A stretch of DNA of 57,770 nt from CAYXXZ01 sp964469165 (GCA_964469165.1 CAYXXZ010000008.1:1-57770), one strand, 5' to 3'. Counted from the stretch's first letter, positions 13,602 through 22,684 are shown. The notes: a model not told the origin generated them from the letters alone. Translations and numbers: made by a program.

Positions 13602-15020
13602 CTATTTTTTTCCCTTGATGTGCTTCATCAGGCGCTTGCGCTTGGCAAGCTGACGTGGCGTCAAGGTGTTTTTGCGACCCGCGTAGGGGTTTTCGCTGGT
13701 TCGGTATTCGATGCGCACTGGCGTGCCGTGCAATTTCAGCGCCTCGCGAAACGTCTTTTCCAGATAGCGGGTATAGTGATCCGGCACGGCATCGGTCTGG
13801 GTACCGTGAATGACGATGATCGGCGGGTTCTTGCCGCCGGCATGAGCGTAGCGCAGCTTGATGCGGCGCCCCCTCACCAGCGGCGGCGGATGATCGGCCA
13901 CGGCATCTTCCAGGATCCGCGTCAGCACATTGGTGGAAAGCTTGTCCGTGGCGGCAGCATAGGCACGACGGATAGACTTGTACAAGTCGCCGACGCCGGT
14001 GCCGTGCAAAGCCGAAATGAAGTGGATATCGGCAAAACTGACGAAACGCAGGCGTCGCTGCAACTGGGTTTTGACATATTCCCGCTGCTCTGGCTCCAAC
14101 CCGTCCCACTTGTTGATGGCCACCACCAGCGCCCTGCCCGCCTCCACCGCATAACCCATGAGGTGAAGATCCTGATCCACGATGCCTTCACTGGCATCCA
14201 TGAGCAGAATCACCACGTTGGCGTCGTCGATGGCCTGCAGTGTTTTGACAATGGAAAATTTTTCCACTGTGAGATGAACATTCTTGCGGCGCCGCACCCC
14301 GGCGGTATCGATCAGCGTGTATTTGTTGCCGTGACGCTCATAGTCGATGTAAATGCTGTCCCGCGTGGTGCCCGGCTGATCGTACACCACCACCCGGTCT
14401 TCCCCCAGCATGCGGTTGACCAAGGTGGACTTGCCGACGTTGGGGCGGCCGACGATGGCGATTTTGATGCCTCTTTCGGTCTCGCCACCCTCATCTTCCT
14501 CTTCTTCCTCCGGCTCGATTGCAGGGGGCTCGGGAAAAAGTTCGAGGACACGCTCCATCAGCGCCGACACACCACGCCCGTGGGTCGCCGTGGTCGGATA
14601 CAGCCCGTCGAAACCGAGGCGATAGAAATCCGCCAGCGCCACATTGGGATCGAGACCGTCGATCTTGTTCGCCACCAGGAAGCAGGGCTTGCCCTTCTCG
14701 CGCAGATAGCTGGCGATGGCCTCGTCGGTGGCGGTCAGGCCGTCGCGACAGTCCACCAGAAAGAGTACTGCCGAAGCTTCCTCGATGGCCTGCATGGACT
14801 GCTCGGCCATGGCGCTGTCGATTCCTTCCTCTTCGCCGGTGATGCCACCGGTATCGATGACCACGAAGCGGCGCTCGTGCCAGACACCTTCACCGTACTT
14901 GCGGTCGCGGGTAAGCCCGGCATAGTTGGCCACCAGAGCATCCCTGGAACGGGTCAGGCGATTGAACAATGTCGACTTGCCCACATTGGGGCGGCCGACC
15001 AAGGCGATCACGGGAAGCAT
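13602..15020 (-). CDS. der: ribosome biogenesis GTPase Der (EngA)
   Basis: A 472-residue tandem GTPase that acts in 50S subunit assembly. Two G domains each carry GRPNVGKST (near residue 8 and near 190), DTGG and DTAG switch motifs, and NKID and NKWD specificity motifs. A KH-like C-terminal domain follows with a basic tail. An acidic linker rich in Glu separates the G domains, as in other Der proteins. Length and motif order are normal. The upstream region is filled by repeats rather than by the bamB or hisS neighbours often seen in other gammaproteobacteria. Confidence 0.98.
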   Translation of the reverse strand: MLPVIALVGRPNVGKSTLFNRLTRSRDALVANYAGLTRDRKYGEGVWHERRFVVIDTGGITGEEEGIDSAMAEQSMQAIEEASAVLFLVDCRDGLTATDEAIASYLREKGKPCFLVANKIDGLDPNVALADFYRLGFDGLYPTTATHGRGVSALMERVLELFPEPPAIEPEEEEEDEGGETERGIKIAIVGRPNVGKSTLVNRMLGEDRVVVYDQPGTTRDSIYIDYERHGNKYTLIDTAGVRRRKNVHLTVEKFSIVKTLQAIDDANVVILLMDASEGIVDQDLHLMGYAVEAGRALVVAINKWDGLEPEQREYVKTQLQRRLRFVSFADIHFISALHGTGVGDLYKSIRRAYAAATDKLSTNVLTRILEDAVADHPPPLVRGRRIKLRYAHAGGKNPPIIVIHGTQTDAVPDHYTRYLEKTFREALKLHGTPVRIEYRTSENPYAGRKNTLTPRQLAKRKRLMKHIKGKK

Positions 15021-15179
15021 GATTAGACAGACATAGCAAAAGGACGGCCATTTTACATGAAAAACCGGGGTGTTACGCGAGTAATGGCCACTTGCGTAGA
15101 AGCTGGAATTTTGGCCTGTTCAGGGCGGTGGGAATGTGAGCCGAGGCCGCTCCTACAAAGGGAGATGGCACGACCCTTG

Positions 15180-15250
15180 CCGGAGCCTGCCTGCAGGCGA
15201 CACAACCATCAGGACGCACGGCATACGGTCGCCTGCGGGCAGGCTCCTAC
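15180..15250. repeat. paired REP-like element, tandem copy 1
   Basis: The left arm is 15180-15202 and the right arm 15228-15250, the latter with GTCGCCTGCGGGCAGGCTCC. The 25-base centre reads ACAACCATCAGGACGCACGG followed by a few bases. It resembles, in reverse orientation, part of the centre of the elements at 121 and 427. Confidence 0.85.
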
Positions 15251-15324
15251 AGGGGCAGTTCCGCGGAAGCGACGAGGAGTTCGCGGCCGAGGCCGCTCCT
15301 ACAAGGGGAGATGGCACGACCCTT

Positions 15325-15396
15325 GCGGGAGCCTGCCTGCAGGCGACACAACCATCGGGGCGCACGGCATACAGTCGCCTGCGGGCAGGCTTCTAC
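15325..15396. repeat. paired REP-like element, tandem copy 2
   Basis: The arms at 15325-15347 and 15374-15396 flank the centre ACAACCATCGGGGCGCACGG. One arm has CTTCTAC in place of CTCCTAC. Confidence 0.85.
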
Positions 15397-15460
15397 AGGG
15401 GCAGTTCCGCGGAAGCGACGAGGAGTTCGCGGCAGACAGGAGGAGATGGCACGAACCCTT

Positions 15461-15532
15461 GTAGGAGCCTGCCTGCAGGCGACACAACCATCGGGACGCA
15501 CGGCATACGGTCGCCTGCAGGCAGGTTCCTAC
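15461..15532. repeat. paired REP-like element, tandem copy 3
   Basis: The arms at 15461-15483 and 15510-15532 flank the centre ACAACCATCGGGACGCACGG. This is the copy closest to the consensus in the tandem block. Confidence 0.85.
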
Positions 15533-15587
15533 AGAGGCAGCGCTGGGTCGAGAGATTATGAACAGGCTCTTGAATCAGCGCTCTGCG

Positions 15588-17522
15588 TTATTGATTGAGC
15601 CGGTTGGCAATCAGTTCATCCACCACCGCGGGATCAGCCAGTGTCGAAGTGTCGCCCAAGCTGTCCAATTCATTGGCTGCGACCTTGCGCAGGATACGGC
15701 GCATGATCTTGCCGGAGCGCGTCTTCGGCAGGCTGGGCGCCCACTGCAGCAAATCCGGCTTGGCGAAATGGCCGATTTCTTCGGCACAGATGGCGATCAG
15801 CTCCCGCTCGAGATTGTCGCTTCCCTGCACACCGGACATCAGGGTGACATAGGCATAGATGCCCTGCCCCTTGATATCGTGGGGATAGCCCACCACCGCC
15901 GCTTCGGCGACCTTGGGATGAAGAACCAGCGCGCTTTCGATCTCCGCCGTTCCCATGCGGTGCCCGGACACATTGAGCACATCGTCGACACGACCGGTGA
16001 TCCAGTAGTAGCCATCCTTGTCGCGGCGCGCGCCATCTCCCGAGAAATAGTAGCCGGGATAAGTGGAAAAATAGGTATCCACCATGCGCTGGTGGTCGCC
16101 CCACACGGTGCGCAGCTGACCGGGCCAGGACGCCTTGATCGCCAGGGCGCCCTCCCCTGGGCCTTCGATCTCCTTACCCTCGGCATCCAGCAAGGCTGGC
16201 TGCACGCCGAAAAACGGCAGCGTGGCCGAACCCGGCTTGAGATCCATCGCACCGGGCAGGGGCGTGAGCATATGGGCGCCGGTTTCTGTCTGCCACCAGG
16301 TATCGACGATGGGCAGGCGTCCCTTGCCCACGGTGCGGTGATACCACTGCCAGGCCTCCGGATTGATCGGCTCGCCCACGGTGCCGAGCAACTTCAACGA
16401 CGCGAGAGAACAGCCATTCACATACTCATCTCCCACACCCATCAATGAACGCAGAGCGGTCGGCGCAGTGTAGAACTGGTTGACCTTGTGCTTGTCGCAC
16501 ACCTGCCAGAAGCGGGAGGCGTCCGGATAGGTGGGCACGCCCTCGAAAATCAGGCTGGTGGCGCCGTTGCACAGCGGCCCATAGACGATGTACGAATGGC
16601 CCGTGACCCAGCCGACATCCGCCGTGCACCAATAGACGTCGCCATCGCGGTAATCGAAGGTGTACTTGTGGGACATGGCCGCCTGCAGCAGATAGCCCGC
16701 GGTGGTGTGAAGCACGCCCTTGGGCTTGCCTGTCGAGCCCGAGGTATAAAGAATGAACAGCGGATCTTCCGCATCCATGATTTCCGGTTCACAGACGCTG
16801 GACGCATTCTCGACCAGTTCGTGATACCAGACATCCCGCTCGCGCATGTGGATGTGGCCGCCGGTGCGCTGCACGACGATACAGGTGTGAACATTGGGGC
16901 ACTCGCGCAATGCCTGATCCATGTTGTCCTTGAGCGGGTGAACCCTGCCGCCGCGCACGCTTTCGTCGGCGGTGATGACCACCCGGCAGCCCGCGTCGAG
17001 CACCCGGTCGCGCAGCGCATCCGCGGAAAAACCGCCAAACACCACTGAATGCACGGCGCCGATACGCGCACAGGCAAGCATGGCGTAGGCCGCCTCGGGA
17101 ATCATCGGCATGTAGATACAGACCCGGTCTCCCTTGGCGACACCTCGGGCGCGCAGCGCGTTGCCGAAGCGCGCCACGGCATCGTGGAGTTCCTGATAGG
17201 AAATATGCTTGTCCTGACCGGGCTCATCGCCCTCCCAGATGAATGCCGTCTGGCTGGCGCGTGTCGCGAGATGGCGATCGATGCAATTGACGGCAACGTT
17301 GAGCTTGCCACCATCAAACCAGCGCGCGAGCCCCTGCTTCATATCCTGCTCGCAGACACGCTGCCATTTCTGCTCCCACGACAGAAAAATCCCGGCCTGC
17401 TCGGCCCAGAACAGATCCGGAGTCTCCACCGAGCGCCGATACATTTCCTGGTATTTTTCGTTGTTGATGTACGCTTGCTCACGCCACTGGGCAGGCACAG
17501 GGTAGACTGCGTTCTGACTCAT
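15588..17522 (-). CDS. acs: acetyl-coenzyme A synthetase
   Basis: A 644-residue AMP-forming ligase that activates acetate to acetyl-CoA. The P-loop-like motif YTSGSTGKPKG, the WQTETG segment, the hinge region after YYWITGRVDDV and the acetylatable lysine in PKTRSGKIMRR are all present. Length is normal for Acs. I chose the ATG at 17522 because GAGGCGG lies just upstream and MSQNAVYPVP matches the family's N-terminus; a longer open frame would add 45 unrelated residues. The gene is monocistronic as far as can be seen, 243 bases from panD. Confidence 0.97.
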   Translation of the reverse strand: MSQNAVYPVPAQWREQAYINNEKYQEMYRRSVETPDLFWAEQAGIFLSWEQKWQRVCEQDMKQGLARWFDGGKLNVAVNCIDRHLATRASQTAFIWEGDEPGQDKHISYQELHDAVARFGNALRARGVAKGDRVCIYMPMIPEAAYAMLACARIGAVHSVVFGGFSADALRDRVLDAGCRVVITADESVRGGRVHPLKDNMDQALRECPNVHTCIVVQRTGGHIHMRERDVWYHELVENASSVCEPEIMDAEDPLFILYTSGSTGKPKGVLHTTAGYLLQAAMSHKYTFDYRDGDVYWCTADVGWVTGHSYIVYGPLCNGATSLIFEGVPTYPDASRFWQVCDKHKVNQFYTAPTALRSLMGVGDEYVNGCSLASLKLLGTVGEPINPEAWQWYHRTVGKGRLPIVDTWWQTETGAHMLTPLPGAMDLKPGSATLPFFGVQPALLDAEGKEIEGPGEGALAIKASWPGQLRTVWGDHQRMVDTYFSTYPGYYFSGDGARRDKDGYYWITGRVDDVLNVSGHRMGTAEIESALVLHPKVAEAAVVGYPHDIKGQGIYAYVTLMSGVQGSDNLERELIAICAEEIGHFAKPDLLQWAPSLPKTRSGKIMRRILRKVAANELDSLGDTSTLADPAVVDELIANRLNQ

Positions 17523-17765
17523 TTCCGCCTCTGATGATTGATCAAGAAATGAGTGACAGTTTATTGCGCCACGAAACCAGGGTAAAGGCGAATGGTGGCC
17601 TTCGTCCCCACCCGGGCAGGCTGAAACGCGCATCGAACCCCACCATGCAGGCAGCACGACGCGGGCCGCGCAGCAATGACGATCCGCGCAGCCCGATCAG
17701 GGCCGTGGTTTTGTCTGTATGTTGTTTTTAGAAATATCGAGACAGGAAGAGCTGCGAGCTGGAGA

Positions 17766-18149
17766 TCAGGAAACGGCCTGAACAGGAATGGCATTGGCAG
17801 TGCGGTCGACGGTATTGTCCTGATTGAGATATACCAGACTCGGCTTGTGCCTGGCCGCTTCCGCCTCGTCGAAGTGACCGTACGTGGCGATGATGACGCG
17901 ATCACCTACCTGAACCCTGCGCGCCGCGGCACCGTTCATGGAAATGGTGCCCGAACCCGGCTCGGCCTTGATGATGTAGGTCGTGAAGCGTTCGCCGTTG
18001 TTGACATTGTAAATGTCGATCTGCTCGAACTCTTGCATTCCCGCCAGCTCCAGGAGCGCGGAATCGATGGCACAGGAACCGTCGTACCAAAGCTCGGCCT
18101 GCGTCACCGTTGCCATATGAAGCTTGGCTTTCAGCATGTTACTCAGCAT
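17766..18149 (-). CDS. panD: aspartate 1-decarboxylase (pyruvoyl enzyme)
   Basis: A 127-residue proenzyme that makes beta-alanine for pantothenate. The self-cleavage site is visible in YDGSCAID (Gly-Ser bond; Ser becomes the pyruvoyl group). MNGAAARRVQVGDRVII is the conserved later block. It follows panC by 15 bases, so the two steps that supply and use beta-alanine are co-transcribed. Confidence 0.97.
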   Translation of the reverse strand: MLSNMLKAKLHMATVTQAELWYDGSCAIDSALLELAGMQEFEQIDIYNVNNGERFTTYIIKAEPGSGTISMNGAAARRVQVGDRVIIATYGHFDEAEAARHKPSLVYLNQDNTVDRTANAIPVQAVS

Positions 18150-18164
18150 GTGGTTTACCTCTTG

Positions 18165-19013
18165 TCAGAGAGAGAGCGAAAGATTGTCAATGAGACGGGC
18201 GCTTTCGGTATACATGGCGCCGAGAATGGTGATCTCGCCGTCATCGATCGCCGCGGGTTCGAGTGTCTTGCTGTTGCAAACACTCAGATAGTCCACCCGA
18301 AAGCCCTTGTCTTCGATACGCTGTTTGCCTTGCTCCTCAAGGCGCGTAAAGTCCCGCTCTCCCTCGCGGATAGACTCCACCATCCATTTCAGTGTTTCGT
18401 ACAGAATACTGACCCTGGGTCTTTCGACGGCGCTAATATAGCCATTTCGTGAACTCATTGCCAGTCCGTCCGCCTCCCGATGAATGGGCGCGGCGGTGAT
18501 CTTGACGCCCATGCACAAATCTTCGGCCATGCGCCGGATCACCGCCAATTGCTGATAATCCTTGACGCCGAAAACCGCTTCATCCGGCTGCACGACGTTG
18601 AAGAGCTTGGTGACCACCGTGGTCACGCCTTCGAAGTGTCCTGGCCTGCTGGCGCCGCAGAGAATATCCGTCATCGTCGGACACACCACGCGCGACTGGG
18701 TATCGAGGCCGTTGGGATACATTTCGTTATCGTCGGGGTGGAACAGGTAGTTGCAACCGGCTGCGGTGAGCTTCTCGACATCCTCGCGGATGGTGCGCGG
18801 ATAGCGATCCCAATCCTCGTTGAGGCCGAACTGCAGGGCGTTGACGAAAATGGAACAGACGACCACATCGTTGGTTTGCTGCGCCAGCGTGATCAATTCG
18901 ATGTGCGCGGCGTGCAGATTACCCATCGTGGGAACGAAACCAATGCGCAGACCTTTCCTGCGACATTCGTTAAGTTCATCTCTCAAGCCCTTGATAGTGC
19001 GGAATATCTGCAT
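18165..19013 (-). CDS. panC: pantothenate synthetase (pantoate-beta-alanine ligase)
   Basis: A 282-residue enzyme that joins pantoate and beta-alanine using ATP. PTMGNLHAAH, IFVNALQF, GASRPGHFEGV, KDYQQL and AMSSRN give the active-site framework. The residues known to contact substrates in this family (both His of HxxH, Asn and Gln of NxxQF, the Lys of KDYQQL, Ser and Arg of SSRN) are retained. Three usually conserved neighbours differ: HxGH is HAAH, NPxQF is NALQF and GEKD is GVKD. I expect activity but the variant is unusual. It is followed by panD. Confidence 0.95.
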   Translation of the reverse strand: MQIFRTIKGLRDELNECRRKGLRIGFVPTMGNLHAAHIELITLAQQTNDVVVCSIFVNALQFGLNEDWDRYPRTIREDVEKLTAAGCNYLFHPDDNEMYPNGLDTQSRVVCPTMTDILCGASRPGHFEGVTTVVTKLFNVVQPDEAVFGVKDYQQLAVIRRMAEDLCMGVKITAAPIHREADGLAMSSRNGYISAVERPRVSILYETLKWMVESIREGERDFTRLEEQGKQRIEDKGFRVDYLSVCNSKTLEPAAIDDGEITILGAMYTESARLIDNLSLSL

Positions 19014-19037
19014 GATGAAAACCCAATGAAGGCGGAC

Positions 19038-20459
19038 TCAGGAATCGTCGCCGAAATAGTCGCGGGCGAGATTCTCGAAGCGGGTGTATTTACCGAGGAA
19101 GGCGAGCTTGCTGGTCCCGATGGGGCCGTTTCTCTGCTTGCCGATGATGACTTCGGCGATACCCTTGTCCTGGGTATCTTCGTGGTAGACCTCATCCCGG
19201 TAGATGAAAAGAATGACGTCGGCGTCCTGTTCGATGGCACCGGATTCGCGCAGATCCGAGTTGACCGGGCGCTTGTTGGGGCGCTGCTCCACATTACGAC
19301 TGAGCTGCGACAGGGCAATCACCGGGCAATTGAACTCCCGGGCGATGAACTTGAGATCCCGGGATATCTGCGAGATTTCCTGCACCCGCCCCTCGCCGGG
19401 AATGCTGGCGGACATGAGCTGCAGGTAATCCACCATGATCATCGCCGGCGATGACATCTGATCCAGGGTGTCGGCATCCATGGCGCCCTTCGCCCTTTCG
19501 CGCAGCACTTCCTTGTGTTCCCTCACCAGCTGGCGAATGCGGTTGCGCATTTCCAGCGGCGAGATCCCCGGCGTATCGTCGATGAAAAGCGGCCTGTCCT
19601 TCATGCGCATCACGGCGTTGTTGAGGCGCGGCCAGTCGTCTTCGGACAGGTTGCCGGTGCGAATGAGGGTCTGGTCGATACGACCGATGGACGACAGCAT
19701 CCGCGTGACCAGCTGACTGGCGGGCATCTCCAGGCTGAATACCAGTACCGGACGCTCCTGGTGCAGCATGGCATGCTCCACCATGTTCATGGCAAACGAG
19801 GTTTTCCCCATCGAGGGGCGCCCGGCGACGATGACGAGGTCCGCCTTCTGCCAGCCCGACGTCTTCTCGTCCAGATCGGCAAAGCCGGTACTGAGTCCGG
19901 TGATATCGGCATCGCTGTGAAACAGCTGCTCGATACGTTCCACCGCTTCGCGGAGCAAGTCATTCACGGCGAGAAAACCACCCTTCTTGGGGCGGTTTTC
20001 CATGATTTCGGTAAGCTTCTGCTCGGCTTCGGCGAGTAACCTGGCGCTGTCCCAACCCAGCGGGGTGAGACCTTTCTGGGCGATTTCCGTGGACGCGACG
20101 ATCAACTGCCGCACAATGGAGCGCTCGAGGACGATCTGCGCATAGGCGGAGAGATTCGCCGCGCTCGGCGTGTTGGCCGCGAGCTCGACCAGATAGCCGT
20201 CGCCGCCGACCTGCGCCAGCTCACCGCTCTCCTTGAGGGTTTCCGACAGGGTGAGAACGTCAAAGGGGTTCTCTTCCGCCGCCAGCTTCTGCATGGTGCG
20301 GAAGATCAACTGGTGGTCGCCGTTGTAGAAATCGGCAACCGAAAGCACCGCGGCAACGGTTTCGAAGGATTCGTTGGCGAGCATCAGCCCGCCGAGCACA
20401 GCCTGCTCGGCTTCGAGGGAATGGGGCAGCTGTGTGCCAAGGGCCAAAGAACCTGCCAC
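19038..20459 (-). CDS. dnaB: replicative DNA helicase DnaB
   Basis: About 473 residues: N-terminal DnaB domain (PHSLEAEQAVLGGLML), then the RecA-like motor with Walker A GRPSMGKTSF, Walker B IMVDYLQLM, and SQLSRNVEQR plus SDLRESGAIEQDAD motifs near the C-terminus. GTG at 20459 is chosen because GAGAGG lies about ten bases upstream; a TTG six codons earlier has no ribosome-binding site. The gene sits downstream of rplI, separated by a terminator, in the order usual for gammaproteobacteria. No intein is present. Confidence 0.97.
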   Translation of the reverse strand: MAGSLALGTQLPHSLEAEQAVLGGLMLANESFETVAAVLSVADFYNGDHQLIFRTMQKLAAEENPFDVLTLSETLKESGELAQVGGDGYLVELAANTPSAANLSAYAQIVLERSIVRQLIVASTEIAQKGLTPLGWDSARLLAEAEQKLTEIMENRPKKGGFLAVNDLLREAVERIEQLFHSDADITGLSTGFADLDEKTSGWQKADLVIVAGRPSMGKTSFAMNMVEHAMLHQERPVLVFSLEMPASQLVTRMLSSIGRIDQTLIRTGNLSEDDWPRLNNAVMRMKDRPLFIDDTPGISPLEMRNRIRQLVREHKEVLRERAKGAMDADTLDQMSSPAMIMVDYLQLMSASIPGEGRVQEISQISRDLKFIAREFNCPVIALSQLSRNVEQRPNKRPVNSDLRESGAIEQDADVILFIYRDEVYHEDTQDKGIAEVIIGKQRNGPIGTSKLAFLGKYTRFENLARDYFGDDS

Positions 20460-20479
20460 GCCGTTATCGCCTCTCAAGG

Positions 20480-20511
20480 AAAAACGGCACTGCCTTTGCG
20501 GGACAGTGCCG
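20480..20511 (-). terminator. intrinsic terminator after rplI
   Basis: On the minus strand an 8-bp stem (CGGCACTG pairing with CAGTGCCG, 20511-20485) is followed immediately by TTTTT. It lies 23 bases beyond the rplI stop and should end the rpsF-rpsR-DUF2232-rplI transcript. Confidence 0.85.
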
Positions 20512-20533
20512 TGATTGCGTCTGCGGCCACCGC

Positions 20534-20983
20534 TTATTCAGCGACGACGACAACCTTGACGGACTTGATCACTTCAGAGTGGAACTGGATATCCACGTCG
20601 AACTCGCCCAGCTCACGCAGTGCGCCTTCGGGCAGTTTCACTTCGCTCTTGGCAACGTCGACGCCAGCGGCGGTCAGCGCATCGGCGATGTCGCGAGTGC
20701 CGATGGAGCCGAACAGGCGGCCTTCGTCGCCGGCATTGGCGCCAATCTGTACGCTCGCCAGAGCTTCGAGCTTGGCTGCGCGGCTTTCCGCTTCGGCCTT
20801 GCGCTCGGCAGCGGCTTTCTCGATTTCAGCGCGGCGCTGTTCGAACTGAGCGATATTCTCGGGGGTTGCGAAAATCGCCTTGCCCTGGGGAATCAGATAG
20901 TTGCGGCCATAGCCACCCTTCACCGCCACCTTATCGCCAATTGCGCCAAGTCTGCCGACTTTTTCCAGCAAAATGACATCCAT
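20534..20983 (-). CDS. rplI: 50S ribosomal protein L9
   Basis: 149 residues. MDVILLEKVGRLG and the GYGRNYLIPQGKA block identify the rRNA-binding N-terminal domain of L9; a long Glu/Ala/Lys helix and the C-terminal domain follow. The ATG at 20983 has AGAGGTG seven bases upstream and gives the standard N-terminus; a GTG three codons earlier overlaps that ribosome-binding site. Confidence 0.98.
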   Translation of the reverse strand: MDVILLEKVGRLGAIGDKVAVKGGYGRNYLIPQGKAIFATPENIAQFEQRRAEIEKAAAERKAEAESRAAKLEALASVQIGANAGDEGRLFGSIGTRDIADALTAAGVDVAKSEVKLPEGALRELGEFDVDIQFHSEVIKSVKVVVVAE

Positions 20984-21018
20984 TTTGATCACCTCTCTTC
21001 AATGTGCGGCCACGCGGA

Positions 21019-21927
21019 TCAGGGATTGGAACCCCGGGATTTATCGAGGCGTGCACGAAAATTCATAAAGCTGTCGAGGAATGCAACCACGATCAGCACC
21101 ATACTCAGGGGGCCGACCAGTACCAGCCCCATATACATCAACACCAGCCAAAAAGTACCCATGCCTCTGGCCTTGACGCTGTAATGCGCCAGACCCAGTC
21201 CCGCAACCAGCAGCGGCATGCCCAACAGGCTGCCCCAGGTGCCGTACTCCGCACTGCCGAGGTTGCACAAGAGCACCGCCAGCAGCAGCGGAACCGCCAC
21301 CATCTTGTCCATGCGCAGGCTGTGAAACTCCTGCTGAAAACCACCGGGGTTGACCAGCAGAGCCTGCCACCAGCGCGCCAGCATCAGGCTCGCGATCACA
21401 TTCAGCGCCGTGAGCCACGACATGAAACCGAGCACGAAGGTCATGCTGATGACCTCTACGCCGATACTCGTCGCCGTGGCCGCCATGAGCAGATAAAAGG
21501 GTGAGGCTTCGAGCCCCACTTGCTCCTTGAGGCTTACCAGCACCGCCTGAACATCGTTGACCGCCTGGGTCGACGCGGTGGCAAAGACGAAGCTCACCAC
21601 CACCATCGCGACACTGCATGCAACCACTACCGACAGCAACGTCAATGGCCAGGACACCGTACCCTTGAGCACCTCGGCGGCCACCAGCACGACCACGAGG
21701 CCCGCCACCGAACTCAGCATCACAAAGGTATTGGCAGCGTCCATGAACAACATGGCAACCAGTGGCAGACAGGCCCACAACAGTACCAGAATGCCGTCGG
21801 GCAGGCCGCGCCTCAGCGCCACGAGCCCGACTGCGGCCGGACTCAGCAGCGGAACCAGATTGCCCAACAGGGCAACCACGGAGGCCTGCCAGCGCCCCCG
21901 CATGATGAACTCCGCCAGAGCGCGCAC
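21019..21927 (-). CDS. DUF2232 (YybS-like) multi-pass membrane protein
   Basis: About 302 residues with roughly eight hydrophobic segments. Members of this family are found between rpsR and rplI in many gammaproteobacteria, as here. Function is not established. GTG at 21927 or ATG at 21903 could start it; both have GGAG at workable spacing. It is probably co-transcribed with the ribosomal genes. Confidence 0.85.
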   Translation of the reverse strand: MRALAEFIMRGRWQASVVALLGNLVPLLSPAAVGLVALRRGLPDGILVLLWACLPLVAMLFMDAANTFVMLSSVAGLVVVLVAAEVLKGTVSWPLTLLSVVVACSVAMVVVSFVFATASTQAVNDVQAVLVSLKEQVGLEASPFYLLMAATATSIGVEVISMTFVLGFMSWLTALNVIASLMLARWWQALLVNPGGFQQEFHSLRMDKMVAVPLLLAVLLCNLGSAEYGTWGSLLGMPLLVAGLGLAHYSVKARGMGTFWLVLMYMGLVLVGPLSMVLIVVAFLDSFMNFRARLDKSRGSNP

Positions 21928-21954
21928 CCTCTGCTACTCCGACCTTGCGACTGT

Positions 21955-22185
21955 TTACTTGTGGCCGTCGGTGTAAGGCAGCAATGCCAGGTAGCGAGCT
22001 CTCTTGATGGCCGTGGCCAGCTCGCGCTGATAGCGCGCCTTGGTACCGGTAATACGGCTGGGAACGATTTTTCCGGACTCGGACACGTAGCCCTTCAGGG
22101 TCTCGAGATCCTTGTAGTCGATCTTCGGCGCATCTTCAGCGGAAAAACGGCAAAACTTGCGTCTGCGGTTGAAACGTGGCTGCAT
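21955..22185 (-). CDS. rpsR: 30S ribosomal protein S18
   Basis: 76 residues with FCRFSAEDAPKIDYKD and the ARYQRELATAIKRARYLALLP block typical of S18. It starts two bases after the rpsF stop, so translation is likely coupled. S18 pairs with S6 in the small subunit. Confidence 0.99.
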   Translation of the reverse strand: MQPRFNRRRKFCRFSAEDAPKIDYKDLETLKGYVSESGKIVPSRITGTKARYQRELATAIKRARYLALLPYTDGHK

Positions 22186-22187
22186 GA

Positions 22188-22634
22188 TTATTGCTCCTCT
22201 CCGGCAGTTTCTTCAGACTCGTTACCCGCTTCAGCGGCGGCTTCCTGAGCCGCGGCCTTGGCTGCACGCTCGGCCTCGCGGCGCTCGCGGCTTTCCTTCT
22301 CGGCCTTGTCGGCACGCTCTGCCTTCATGATCAGGGTCTCTGCGGTTTCCGCCGCGTCGCACTTGATCACCAGGTTGCGCAATACCGCATCGTTGTAGCG
22401 GAAGTTGGAAGTCAGCTCATCCAGTACATCCTGGCCGCACTCGATGTTCATGAGCACGTAGTGAGCCTTGTGGATTTTCTGAATGGGATAGGCCAGGTGA
22501 CGACGGCCCCAGTCTTCGAGACGGTGCACTTTGCCGTTGCCGGCCTCGACGAGCTTGGAGTAGCGGTCGATCATGCCCGGCACCTGCTCGCTCTGGTCCG
22601 GATGAACCATAAAGACGATTTCGTAATGACGCAT
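22188..22634 (-). CDS. rpsF: 30S ribosomal protein S6
   Basis: 148 residues. MRHYEIVFMVHPDQSEQVP and the KIHKAHYVLMNIEC block identify S6. The conserved domain ends near residue 100; a charged and Ala/Glu-rich tail of about 45 residues follows, as in many S6 proteins with variable acidic extensions. First gene of the operon; its leader carries a predicted S6:S18 binding structure. Confidence 0.98.
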   Translation of the reverse strand: MRHYEIVFMVHPDQSEQVPGMIDRYSKLVEAGNGKVHRLEDWGRRHLAYPIQKIHKAHYVLMNIECGQDVLDELTSNFRYNDAVLRNLVIKCDAAETAETLIMKAERADKAEKESRERREAERAAKAAAQEAAAEAGNESEETAGEEQ

Positions 22635-22639
22635 TGTAG

Positions 22640-22684
22640 CTCCTTACGGGTTGAAGCCACCCGTACATTCGGTGTGGCAAGGAG
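22640..22684 (-). promoter_or_regulatory. predicted S6:S18 autoregulatory leader RNA
   Basis: In the rpsF 5' leader, CTCCTT (22684-22679) can pair with the ribosome-binding site AAGGAG (22645-22640). Between them lie CACCGA (22674-22669) and a perfect 6-bp hairpin, ACGGGT with ACCCGT (22664-22646). This matches the known bacterial S6:S18 leader design: an outer stem, a bulge containing CCG and an inner hairpin, with the CCG mimicking the 16S rRNA site. Binding would hide the ribosome-binding site of rpsF. Confidence 0.75.

Larger units (their letters stand above)
15021..15587. other. intergenic block of repeats between der and acs
   Basis: No gene is visible. Three paired REP-like elements, listed separately, lie in direct tandem, linked by copies of a GAGATGGCACGA / GGCAGTTCCGCGGAAGCGACG sequence. 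The whole block therefore behaves as a larger repeat with a period of about 136-146 bases. Any acs terminator and the der promoter must lie within or beside it. Confidence 0.75.

Noticed and set aside
15180..15532. CRISPR-like array
   Set aside because: The repeated units are themselves palindromic pairs and the linking sequence is also repeated. There are only three units, no unique spacers of constant length and no cas genes.
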